A DNA stretch of 64,000 nucleotides, from assembly GCA_030770425.1 (NCBI GenBank), contig JASJFT010000019.1:62001-126000 (forward strand), given 5' to 3'. Shown piece after piece: positions 11,417 to 22,030 of this stretch; within the stretch, counting starts at the first letter, position 1, and each line of letters begins with the position of its first letter. The notes below the pieces were generated by a model, which was given only the letters and a program-made list of their open reading frames with translations, did not search any database and was not told where the DNA came from. Both the position numbers and the translations under genes were made by a program. The stretch comes from Darksidea phi. Taxonomy: Eukaryota; Ascomycota; Dothideomycetes; Pleosporales; Lentitheciaceae.

Positions 11417-12085
11417 GCAGACGCGACTGGTATATCAACTTATGCAAAGCGCGAATGGTTCACAATCTCTACGAAAAGCCTCAGGTCGGCGCTGCGGACT
11501 GCGCGATGCGCGATGCGCGAGGCAGCGAACAGCGCGCCGTGAGCGACGTCTAACTAGAACACAGTGCGCACGGCCAGACTTGCCACCCGTTCGTAAGCGG
11601 AGGGCGCGATGGGTCGACCGCCTGCCCGACCCGGGTCGCAGCTTCCTTTGCGCGATAGAACTCCCCAGATGCCCAGTCAGCGTTGCCGCCACGAGCTGCG
11701 GGGCGCGTGTATACGTGCGTATACGTGTGGTAACGATGTTAGAAGGGGAGCCGTCTCGCGGGACGAGCGTCGACTGCAAGCGGTCCAGTGTCGCCGTAGC
11801 CGAGGGTGACAGCGCGCGGTGGGAGGAGTCGCAAGGTGTCGTGTGGGCGCGATGGAATGAGCACCGAGCGAAGTGAGGAGATCGGTCGAGCTTAGCCGAC
11901 GGGTGCCAAGCCCAGACACTCGCAGCTTCCCTGCGGCGGGTTCACTTCGGGCGCTAGGCTGTTCGCGCATCGCACGGTTGCACACTGCCTGTCTTCCAAA
12001 GTCCACCACCTATTCACGCCAGCAAACACTGTGAACCACGCACCAAAATCAAGGATCCCCCCTCGCCCTGTCTGACCACGTCTCC
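11417..12085. promoter_or_regulatory. Divergent promoter of BYE1 and the CCDC16-like gene
   Basis: 669 bp, GC-rich, between two head-to-head starts. It contains a tandem GCGATGC repeat near 11500-11520. An ORF of 305 codons crosses here (10959-11876, plus) but is an antisense shadow of BYE1 running into the promoter. No TATA box is obvious. Confidence 0.5.
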
Positions 12086-12811
12086 ATGGCAGACGTCCGG
12101 TCCCTGCTTCGCCAGGAGCGAGCAGCCCGCCAGCAGGCAAAGCCGCCGAAGCGCTCGGCTGCCCCCGCCGCTGCACCGCTTTCGAGAAAAAGGAAAGCCG
12201 CGAACGATGACGTGGAGGGGCGAAAGCGGACACGGACCGAGGAGGAGGCGGGCGTGCCGGCCGGTTTCTTCGATACGGGAGTCGCGAACGAGGAGAACAG
12301 TCCACCGGCGGACACATCCCATACCGCAATACATGCCGGAGCAATGCAGGCAGATGATGCACCACAAGCGCTGGAAGACCCGGCACCGCAAGCACCGCCG
12401 AACGCAGTAGACGACGCGGAGCTCGATGCCTTCTTGCACGAGATGGATCAAGCAGCACAAGCTCAGCGCAATACTGCCAAGCAGTACTCCGGCGCGGTCA
12501 TCGAAGCCGCGCCTATGACGGCTGCGGAACTTGCTGCGCAGGCACGAGAAGACATGAGCGCCCAGCGCGCCAAGCGGGATGAGGAGATGGAGGGGGAAAA
12601 AGAGGATGCGGCGCGCGCATTGGAGGACGAGTTTGACGAGATGGAGGGCCTAGAGGAGCGCATGAAGAGACTGCGGGAACAAAGGGAAGCGCTTCGAAGC
12701 AAGCACGTTGTGGCAAAGGCGGAGGAGAGTGTCGTGCCAACCCCGCAATCAGTGGATGAGGAGAGCGATTCCGACGAGGATTGGGATGACTGGAGTTTCC
12801 GTCCCTCTTGA
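12086..12811 (+). CDS. CCDC16/ZNF830-like nuclear protein without zinc finger
   Basis: Single-exon, 241 aa. The N-terminus MADVRSLLRQERAAR is the hallmark of fungal CCDC16/ZNF830 proteins. The C-terminal half is also typical: DDAELDAFLHEMDQA, then a charged coiled-coil (EKEDAARALEDEFDEMEGLE, ERMKRLREQREALR) and an acidic tail ending DEDWDDWSF. A bipartite basic stretch (SRKRKAANDD, GRKRTRTEEE) suggests nuclear import. The C2H2-type finger that normally follows the first 15-20 residues is absent; the sequence passes directly to an Ala/Pro/Lys linker, and no intron signal hides it. Human ZNF830 is linked to splicing and genome stability. Family assignment is from recalled motifs, not a search. 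Confidence 0.65.
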   Translation: MADVRSLLRQERAARQQAKPPKRSAAPAAAPLSRKRKAANDDVEGRKRTRTEEEAGVPAGFFDTGVANEENSPPADTSHTAIHAGAMQADDAPQALEDPAPQAPPNAVDDAELDAFLHEMDQAAQAQRNTAKQYSGAVIEAAPMTAAELAAQAREDMSAQRAKRDEEMEGEKEDAARALEDEFDEMEGLEERMKRLREQREALRSKHVVAKAEESVVPTPQSVDEESDSDEDWDDWSFRPS

Positions 12812-13222
12812 TTTGCATTGCACTGCGTAAGGCTGTTTAAGCCTGTCTGTACCATACCACCATTGTGATACCACGAGATAGAGGCGTTCAGGAAGATACC
12901 ATTGGATGGACAAGCAGCAACGTTTTCCAAAGCTCCAACATTGCGTGAATAATGCTATCGTAAAAATTCCTTTACCGTCTCTCTCCCCCAAATAGATTGT
13001 GCTGCTCACTTCAACCACTCCAAAATTCACAAAGGTTCAACCAATCACAATTTATGACGTTGCCAAGCCTAAACGTTTGGGCTATCACACTTGCCCTTCG
13101 ACCTGACAGTAGAATTCGCACCATCCACTTACTCGAAACACCACCTCCGTTTACTCTGCCTACCTCCGCCGGACTGTCCCCAGAACCACCTTCCCTTCCC
13201 CAAGCACAAGGCACCGCCCACC
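12812..13222. promoter_or_regulatory. Spacer and ArfGAP promoter
   Basis: 411 bp between two plus-strand genes, ending in a C-rich pyrimidine leader before the ATG at 13223. No gene is seen. Confidence 0.4.
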
Positions 13223-15127
13223 ATGTCACGGCGGCCCAATCCCGCCGCTGATCGCGCAGAGGAGCGTCGCAAGGAGCTCAAGAACCTGGTCAAGCTCGAG
13301 GAGAACAAGAGCTGTGCCGACTGCAAGAGAAACAAGCGTATGAATATGGTCGTTCATTCTAGAGAGATATGGCTTGCTAATACAATGGACAGACCCCCGC
13401 TGGGCTAGCTGGAATCTAGGCATCTTCATATGCATCCGGTACGACGACCTCTCCCGCCTTTACTTTACGCCCGTTGACACATTACAGATGCTCCGGTATT
13501 CACCGTGGCATGGGAACGCACATCAGCCGGGTCAAGTCCGTCGATCTTGACACCTGGACAGATGAACAATTTCAGAGCATGTTGAAGTGGGGTAATGCCA
13601 GGGCGAACAAGTCGGTACCCAAGACAGTGTCAGAGGGCTAGGCTGATGTGACCAGGTATTGGGAAGCAAAACTGGCACCAGGACATGTTCCATCCGAAGC
13701 GTGTGTATGCCCCGTCTCGGTGCGCTCTCCATTCTAATACCAGCACAGGAAGATTGAGAACTTCATTCGAACCAAATATGAATCGAAACGCTGGACCATG
13801 GACGGGCCTATACCGGATCCGTCAACATTGGATGCGGACGACGAAGATATGGTGAGTAGTATTCGTTCTCCTCTTGGGATTATACGCTAATTCATTGAAG
13901 CCGTTGAAGAAGGTACAAGAAAAGGTCCAGAACGAGCGTGCAGCGTCGCAGCGTTTTGCAAGCAGTTCGAGCCAGCCTCCGCAGGTCAGGGCACCTCCTC
14001 AACAGCAGCCGGTCATTGACCTCTTCGGCGACGAAGCGCCTGCCCCTCAGCGACCGAGCACGGGTCCACCGGCGTCAAGAGCCGTCCCACCGAAAGCCGA
14101 GCCTGCCCCTCCGAAGCAGACCAAAGCTGGCGAGTCATTATTGGGCCTAGACTTTTTGGGGAGCACGCCCGCACAACCAGCCCGACCTTCTAGTACAGGG
14201 CCAGCTGCCGCGGCCCCCTCGCGGCCAGACTTGAAGCAGTCTATCCTGTCACTATATGCATCGAAGCCGGCGGCGGCGGCACCGCCAACTCAACAGCATG
14301 CGCGTCAGGACTCTTTCGGTAGTCTTGGTGCGCCGCAACAACAGCAGTCACCACAACAGGGCGGGTTTGGTGGTCTAAACGACGCCTTCAGCAGTCTGTC
14401 GTTCGGCGCACCTGCACCACCTCAGGCTAAACCATCGCCTTTCGCAGGACTAGACAGTTTCTCCAGTCCCAAGGCAACATCTTCAACATCTTCCAATATG
14501 TTCGGTGGCGGAGGAAATTTCTTCGATTCTACGCCCAAGTCACCTCCAATCACCCAGACGCAGGCACAAAGAAGGGCACCGAGCACATCAAGTGGATTTG
14601 GCGACTTTTCGTCTTTTTCATCCGCACCTGCTAAGCCCGCTGCTCCAGCCTCTGGCATGAACGATCTTCTGGACCTCTCCATGCCATCTGCTCCAGCACC
14701 AGCACCTCAACGAATCTCCCAGCCAATGGCCTCCCCACCTATGAACTCAGCTTTCAACCTCTCCTCTCCTACCGCCCCCGCTGCACCCAAACCTGACCCT
14801 CCACAAACGGCTGCGCCGAACTACTCCGGCTTCTCTAACATGGACGCCTGGGGTTCGAACGACGTTTGGGCTTCTTCGGGGCCGACGCAACCGGCGCAGA
14901 CCACAACAACAACTACGCAGACGCTACCGAAGAGCCCAGGCTGGGGGGCTCCGACGGTAACGCAGGATGACGACTTCGGTGGGTGGAGCAGTGCTGCGCC
15001 TACAACAACTACTACTACCACCACTACCACGTCGATCACGTCGCAAACACACCACACCGCGCCGGCGAGTAAACCGGCTGGCGGTTTCGGGGGTGGTGAT
15101 GATTTGTTTTCAAATGTTTGGGAGTAG
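13223..15127 (+). CDS. AGE2: ArfGAP of the AGE2/SMAP type
   Basis: Model: join(13223..13337,13393..13438,13488..13610,13656..13700,13749..13851,13901..15127), 552 aa. The ArfGAP domain spans about residues 14-125: zinc finger C31-x2-C34-x17-C52-x2-C55 followed by [10 protein letters not shown], where R60 is the expected catalytic arginine finger, then [14 protein letters not shown] and [15 protein letters not shown]. The rest is a 400-residue Pro/Gln/Ser-rich low-complexity tail with DLFGDEAP and short Phe/Trp motifs, including a TTT-rich run near 15000. Such proteins stimulate GTP hydrolysis on Arf at the trans-Golgi or endosome, and the tail probably binds coat or adaptor proteins. Intron 3 (13611-13655) uses a GTCGGT donor, required by phase. 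Exons 1-5 are short, the last is 1.2 kb. Confidence 0.88.
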
Positions 15128-16269
15128 GCGTTGGATGCATGTGTGTGGAGGTTTGGGTTCGACCCGGTCATCGGTTGCATTTGGGGAGGTATTGGGGAGA
15201 TTTCGTCGCGGTCGCCTGTATAGAAACGAGAACAAGAATGCGAACGAAATGAAACCGAGAATGAAACCGAGAAACATGATGCAAGCTTCCCACAAATGCC
15301 GACGAGGCGGCCGGCGTTCAAGACTCGGTGTCACCCGTTGAAGCAGTTTCCCATTAGCAATGTAAAGGACGTACGCCGCACCTTTAAGAACCGTGCTCCT
15401 TTCCCTTCGGGGCACATGAGACTAGCAAGACGAAATACTACATGCACTAAGTCAGGAACTCACCATCGGTGAGCATTCAACCTCCCAGTCTCGGCCTCAG
15501 CCTCGGCGTCACAAGGCCGTCTTCCCCCCTGCTTTCCTGCGTTATCGAATGAGTAGCAGCCATCGCGTCGTCAAACTCGCGGAATAACCCAAAAAGGTGA
15601 CACAAAAAGTCATTTCCTCCCGAATACCTTGAAACGCAAGAAGGTTGTTGGTTGCGGTTTCCAGCAGTTGGAGTACGTTGGAGCTTGAGGTGATGAGCTG
15701 ATGGGCTGGAGGTGGTCACACTAAGGGGATAGTTAGCGCTAGTAGGGTAGGGTTAGTGGCATAGGTGGTGCTACTCTGTTTGCTGTAGCTTTTAGTTGAG
15801 CGTTATCGCCATCTTAGACATTCAAGTCTACGAAGACATCTCCTGCATCGCTTGCAGATGTTAAGATCCTGCACAAGGGTGTGCATATCGATGACCAACA
15901 GAGAACGCCTGATAGGCCAACCTCATTCCCTTTTTGGGCTAGCCATATGCCGGCCCAAATACCGGTGGGTGGAGTGCATACGTCCTATGTAAAGGAGTCA
16001 ACACTGGTGCATCGACGGCGAGGGAAGCCGGCTAGTTGTGTGTTAGGTCGGAAATGTCTGGTGCATCTTGATTCGCTGTAGCGCCTCCAGTTCATCTCAA
16101 CCAACATTGAACCGCATTACGTATACTTTCTGCATATTGGCTTACTTATATGAAGCGATGCTGTACAGCTCAGAGTTCAGTTTTCAAAAGTCCAGAGGGG
16201 GGCTATAAATGCCTTGGACACTTCCACAATAGCGGTCCTTTACATTGTACAATTGGGACACTGTTCGTC
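15128..16269. other. 1.1 kb intergenic region
   Basis: 3' flank of the ArfGAP gene and promoter of tyrosinase. The ORFs seen here (15110-15415 minus with a hydrophobic run, 15477-15719 minus, 15881-16081 plus) lack family features. I see no repeat or RNA gene. Confidence 0.4.
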
Positions 16270-17525
16270 ATGGCTCTGTTGTTTCGCGCAATCGCACTTT
16301 TGTGCTTCGCATCTATTGCATTGACTGCTTGCACTACTAAGGGGAAGCGCAGAGCATGGTACTGTCTACCTCACTCTACATGGAGATTGCTAGCTAACAC
16401 TTGGTAGGCACACTCTCAGCAACGCCGAGAAGCTCGAGTACATCAGCGCTGAGCTTTGTCTTATGCAAAAGCCTGCAAAGCTCAACCTTCCTGGCTGCAA
16501 AACGAGATTCGATGAACTGCAGGCCGTTCACGCGACGCAGGCGTACGCGACTCACTTCGTAGTATGTCACCGTGCTAAAGTACCTTCAGAGGTACACTTG
16601 TAGGGTACTTTTTTGTTAATGGCTTGTAGGGCGCATTCCTCCCCTTCCACCGCTTGCTTATGAAAGCCCATGAAACGGCCCTCCGAACTGAATGTAGCTA
16701 CACTGGCTATCAGCCGTAAGTGCTACGGAGATCTATGATGGCTCATCGGACGCTCACCCATTGACACAGGTACTGGCAAGAGCAAATCGATGCTGGAAAA
16801 TTCACGTCGTCTGTAGTGTTCGACAACACGTATGGCTTTGGCGGCGATGGCACTGGACGCAGCAAATGCATTTCCACCGGCCCATTCGCCAACTACACCA
16901 ACCATCTCGGCCCAGGCTACCAGATAACGGATCACTGCATCGACCGCACCATCAGCAACGCTTTGAGCTTAGGCTCGGCGCAGAGCGAGGTGACCAAGTG
17001 TCTACAATCAGGTAGTTTCGCTACTGCGTGGCCTTGCATTGAGGGACAGCCTCATACTGGAGGGCACGGAGGGGTTGGGGGCCAGGTGAGTACTTTCCAA
17101 CTACACTATGTTTGTTTCGAGCTCATAAATGTCTAGATGCTGAACGGAGTTTCGAGCCCGGGAGATCCCCTGTTCTACTTGCACCATACCTGGCTGGATA
17201 AGCTCTGGGCTGACTGGCAAGCTCGGGACCAGGCTAAACGGGTCAAAGACATAAGCGGCACCAACATCCAAGCAGATTACGTACCTGGCTTCCCACCGAG
17301 GCCGTCAAACATCCCGTAAGTCTCGGTCTTTTGAGAAGCTCGAAAAGAAGAGGTCGTCAGACTTACGCGTGTTGTAGGAAACCCACTGGTGCTGCAGGCG
17401 ATCCAGGAACAACGACTACACTGAACCATGTGTTAGACATGAAGGGTAACTCGCCAAACAAGACCATCGCTGATGTTATGGATATTGGGAGCGACACAAT
17501 TTGCATCGAGTACGTTGAGCCGTAG
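16270..17525 (+). CDS. Secreted tyrosinase (type-3 copper oxidase)
   Basis: Model: join(16270..16358,16408..16561,16630..16715,16770..17085,17137..17315,17378..17525), 323 aa. The start at 16270 gives a signal peptide ([20 protein letters not shown]). The CuA site has H71, H79 and H88 ([13 protein letters not shown]); the CuB site has H205, H209 (PHTGGHGG) and H232 in [12 protein letters not shown]. Six cysteines fit disulfides of a secreted enzyme. These are the hallmarks of fungal tyrosinases that hydroxylate or oxidise phenols to quinones. It is short (about 320 aa) and lacks the C-terminal lid domain of intracellular tyrosinases, so it resembles the short secreted class. All five introns are 49-68 bp and in phase. 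Confidence 0.87.
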
Positions 17526-18271
17526 GCTGGGATCTGGATCGGTAGGATGGGCATCGTGGCTGTTGCAATCTCGTTCAAAGTGACCCTGCATTTGCGTCAG
17601 CATAGACCAGCATCTGGGCCGCGGACTTGCTGCACGTCTTGCGCCAGCCGCGGTAGGGTGCGCAATGAAATGCTTATGATGTTAATCAAAGCCTTTGCGG
17701 GGAAGGCAGGGGGAACCATACCCTGCATGAATCCAGCACCATGGAGCGGCACTTAAATACTATATATCCGCTACAGGTCTCGGCATTAGTGCCCTATGCT
17801 TGTCTAACTTGTAAAGGAGTGGAGATGCCCTGACCGTACACGTCCATCTCTCTAGCCCGTTACCCACTTCGTTCCGCTCTAGGTGGATATGCAAGGCCCG
17901 GATTCGCTATGACAGTCAAGCTAGAGAAACGTAAGCAGGAATAAATGTACCTAAGTAGGACTTGGTCGATGGGTGAGACGGGAGTGTTGCTGTAAGAGGG
18001 GGTGAGAAAGCCCTGGAAGCGCCGTGATTCGCTCGTAAAGTGAGCCTGCACACGATCTTGTGCTGGGATTGAGGGCGAAAAGTCGGTAGTGGACTGGAAT
18101 CCATGGCTCCCGTAAAGTTGCCTCATTAAGGAATGACTATACTCGCTATGTTCGTGGTAGCACTGTATGATCCCATAGCACCCGATTTGGCTTTCTTATG
18201 ACTCTCCCCTCCCTCAGCATTTTTCTTTGCTAATATTAGTACCCATTAAAGCGATACGAAAGCAACCTTGC
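17526..18271. other. Convergent spacer
   Basis: 746 bp between the 3' ends of tyrosinase (plus) and the NDT80-like gene (minus). Only unsupported short ORFs are visible. Confidence 0.45.
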
Positions 18272-21200
18272 TCATTGCAACTCTCCGAATTTAAACATAA
18301 AAGCCGCCATGACAACCGAATGAACGCCCAGTATCAGCGTCCCCAGCCCCGAAGCTCCCTGCACATCACCCTTCAGACCTACCCACAGCAAGCTGAGCAG
18401 TACACTACATACCACCGACAAGATAACCATCCAAAAGACAAAGAGCCGATTTGGTCCTTCTCTTATATAGATGCCCCACCCGTGAGTACCAACGTCGCAG
18501 TCGATGAGACGCTTCCCTTTGCGCGTTGGTAGTCGTGGTGTCCAGACTGGCCTACACAAGAAGATGTCGCCACTCGGCTTGATGTGCTTTTGGATATAAT
18601 GAAGAAAGATTTCGGGGGGCACGGGTGGTAGGGGCTTTAAGGGTCGCGGATTGAAGTCATAGTCAGTATCATCCTCGGGCGGGACGCATCTAGGACGATC
18701 AAAAATCGAGATATAACCTCCTCTAGTGTCCCAAACGCTGAGCTATAAACCGGAATGAATTAGTATTCACACTAAAAAAAAATCTTTGGCCAGGGTCTAG
18801 GTGCATATTCTTACAAGTACGAATTCAACGCTCACAGGCTTTAATAACATTTTCCAGGGTGATAGCGAGGTACTTGAGCTGCGGTAAATGTCCGCAATGG
18901 TGAGGAAGAGCTGAGAGTCGGTTTTCATCTTCGAAACATCTATCTCGGATAAGCATTTATAGATTCCGCCTGCCGAGATGCATATGGCGAGATGGCGTGG
19001 AGAGCAACTAGCCTGTTGAGCCGCGGCCATGTTTGATTGGGTACCGATAGCTGACACAGGATCATTCCCGGTAGTTGGAGCGTAGCAGGACTGCTGCTGC
19101 GGTGAGGAAGTCGACAAAGCGGTGGTATCTCCACCCTCCGTGCTGCTCCTGGCCTGAGGCACCGAGTTTGATGTTTCGATAGTTGTGTCGGTGAAAGCAG
19201 CGCTTTGGTGCAGAGCAGCTTCAAGTGCATCCAACGCAGTGCGGTCTTCATTATTGAAGTCCGCAAACAGCTCTTCACCGCATTCCTGCAAATTTTTTAT
19301 GAGCTGAGAGATTATATCTGCATTTGAGGCTTATCTTACACATGCCCATTCAATCCTTCGTGTACCAGTCTTTGGGCCTGGCCGAATTGCTCTCCGCAGG
19401 TTGCGTAGTGCTCTGTGCCATGTTGTTTGAAAGTTCGAAAGAAATGGGTCGGTTTTGAACACTTGATATTGGGTCTCGTTCGCTTCCTTCGTATCCATTT
19501 CAAATATCCTTTGGTTTTGTCTTGCGTTCTCCAACCCGACAAGGAGGTCGAGGATGTCCTCCCTGAATTCCTCGAGCGCTTCGCTATTGCGTAAGAAGGC
19601 CTTTCCGCGCTCTACCTCAGTGCTCAGTATCTCTCCATGGTTGCCGAATGCATGTTCTTCGCTCTTTTCATCTGACTCGTCGCTGCTAGGATCTTCTTCG
19701 TTATCTATCCCAACTTGTGAGAGTTTCTTCACTTTAACTTCCGCTGGGGCCTCTCGCTGCAAAGCAGTAGTTGCAGCGTTGAAAATGACTTTGGGCACTT
19801 TATACGATCCCTTATTTGGCGCATTTGGATCTTTAAGCTGCAGAATGGGTGATTCGGCGGAGTTTGGCATGTTTATGCCCTTTGAACTGACAGGCTCGGC
19901 AGAACGGTCGGCCATGAATTGCGTCAGCGCATACCCGCGGGAATCAGGTAACTGATCAAGGGCCAATCGAGCATTTAGCCCTTGCTTCGGTTCAAGATGA
20001 TCTTTAAGAGCGTTGGTTATCCGTCTTGACTGACGTTTTAGCGCTCGGGCAATAATGATATCCACCGGGTGTATGCCTTCCGAATGAAGCCTAACGGTAA
20101 ATCTCTTTAGAAGCCGATGTAGGTTTCTCTGGGTGCGATCGCCCTGTCCTTCAGCGAAGCAAGCTTTTAGAAGCGAGCGGATACCGTTGATTTCAAGTAT
20201 CAGCTGTGTAAACTGCTCTGCGATATCGAGCACACCATCAACAGATGATGCTGATGTCTGTGTCCTGGGTCGGCTGGAACCATCTGTGTGGGATAAGCAG
20301 GTAGAGATGGAGGAGTCATCCAGCACGTCTTGTGTAGATATAGAACGGACTTCTGCATTTGGTTCGTCTTCTAGATGAGATGAAGGAAGTTCCGGATAAT
20401 TTCCTCGATCTGCAGAGTCGGGTCCCAGAATAGGACCGCAATTGGGATTTCCAAACAGTGGGACCTGCTGTGTGGTCTGGTGGTTCTTCTGAGTTGGCGA
20501 AACAGCCGGTGGACCAACTTCCTCAGCCTTCCATCTACCGGGACCGCTTGATCCTACAGAAGAGTTACCCAGGTGCTCATAGTTTCCGGGACTCCGGCCG
20601 CGAACGACAAGCGTAAATGAGTGCCTTTGAGCAGACTTAATCCACCGAGGGGCATGATCCGCACTCGACCGGATGTCGCAGTAGAGATCGACCTTGACAT
20701 GGTAATACTGTTGCAGAGCGCGACGCTTTCCGTTGTTCGCAGTCGCTGATTTGAACTGAATACGCTTAAATGAATGTCTGATGTCTACCCCTGCCGAACC
20801 TGGCCTTTGGCCTTCTTGTAAAGGAAGATATGGCTGCATTGCACTCTTTTCAGGCTGCAACGAAGTGGGCCATAGAGGGACGAATCCTATTGTTTGCTGT
20901 GGGCCTTTGTCTCTCTTGGGAGTATGCTGAATCAATTCAATCGCTCTCCCCTTATCATTCTCTGCGCTAAGAGATATGGCTATAGATTGAATCCTTTCAC
21001 GAACCGGTGGTGCAGCTTCGTCGTCGCCATAAGCGAGAAAAAGTTGGTGTGACTCCACGTCCGGTTGGAGAAGATACGAGCAATCCACGGCAAAGTAACT
21101 GCGGCGATAAGTTGTCCAGATTCCTTCAGAGCTGAAGAAGAACCCTTCGTTTATCTCGCAGTTGATTTCGGGTTGGATACGGCGACCGTCCTCGGTTTGA

Positions 21201-21415
21201 ATTTGGTGACATATTTCCGTTCTGTAAAATGGAGGACTACGGCTGCTATCCAAGGATGTAGGGGGAAACACCGAGTGTCGAGGCTGCATATCTGGGCTGC
21301 TGCCGAGTAGGGTTGGAAAATATGGGGGTTCGAACGCAACTTCCGTAGTGTTGGGGGCCGCCATATGCGATCTCTTGATTGTTCGTTTGCTGTACAAACG
21401 AGTGCGTGATTGCAT
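18272..21415 (-). CDS. NDT80/PhoG-family DNA-binding protein with C-terminal membrane segments
   Basis: Model: complement(join(18272..18742,18815..19285,19340..21415)), 1005 aa. Residues about 75-282 are an NDT80/PhoG DNA-binding domain: EGIWTTYRRSYFAVDCSY, ELIQHTPKRDKGPQ, FKSATANNGKRRALQQYYHV, WIKSAQRHSFTLVVRGRSPG. This is the fold of Ndt80, VIB-1 and XprG, which regulate meiosis, nutrient response and heterokaryon incompatibility. A 560-residue linker with charged, helical segments follows. The end, from about residue 770, matches a membrane module I recall from fungal incompatibility-type proteins: WGIYIREGPN, then hydrophobic segments at about 948-971 and 980-1000. Both introns (19286-19339, 18743-18814) have GTAAGA donors and fit phase 0, so the fusion is within one frame-consistent model. 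It may be membrane-tethered. Alternative: two genes fused by the model. Confidence 0.72.
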
Positions 21416-22030
21416 CCGACCCGTTAGAAGAGGCGCATCGAGGTGTTTAGAAAGCTTCTTTAATTTGGACTAGTAATCGCGTCGTGTAGCGATTCTAGCG
21501 CGTCGGCGACGAAGCATACTTTCACGAACGTTAAACGTTACTACAGCGCGTTTAACACTCTAGATCTGATTCTGATTGATAGCTGAGATGGCTAGGGAGA
21601 TATCTACTTCGTTATAGGGCAATCGAATAGTAGTTGGTTGAGCTATTGTTGTTGATAGGTAACGCGTCGCAAAAAAAAAAAAAGTTGATGAGGCGCGCCG
21701 CTCACTTAGTCTCTCAGAAGAGATCAAAGTGTAGAAGTCGCATGACTACTATGTTGTTTCCAGGACAGGAGAGCGGAGAACGCAAACAATTTAGGACAAG
21801 GGGCTATTTAGAGCTGACTGAGATAGCAGCAACAAGTCGTAGAGGAGAAGAGAAGTGATTGAAGGATTATGGTGACTAGGGGTCGGCTGTGAAGGCAGCC
21901 TTCGAAGGCAATGCACGCGAAGGGGCTGAAGGGATCAGCCCCTCTACTCAGCCCCTCTGCTCAGCCCCTCTACTCACACTTTAGCCGAATTGCCATCCAA
22001 CTTTGAAAATTAATTAATATTTCGACCAAT
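21416..22030. other. Divergent spacer with simple repeats
   Basis: 615 bp between the NDT80-like and NUDIX starts. It contains an A-run at about 21671-21683, a 9-bp stem hairpin (AGGGGCTGA 21921-21929 with TCAGCCCCT 21935-21943) and three 13-bp units just after it. The end of this stretch probably derives from the same mobile element as the N-terminal extension of the NUDIX ORF. Confidence 0.45.
21937..21975. repeat. 13-bp tandem repeat, 3 copies
   Basis: Three head-to-tail copies of AGCCCCTCTACTC (the middle one has one change), about 55 bp before the NUDIX ORF. The first copy overlaps one arm of a 9-bp inverted repeat. Confidence 0.85.

Noticed and set aside
10959..11876. 305-codon plus-strand ORF
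   Set aside because: It is antisense to the BYE1 coding sequence over most of its length and then runs into the promoter. Cys/Arg-rich shadow composition, no domain.
15110..15415. Minus-strand ORF with a hydrophobic helix
   Set aside because: It overlaps the 3' end of the ArfGAP gene in antisense; the hydrophobic stretch comes from repeated GAAACGAGAA-type sequence, and no start or family support exists.
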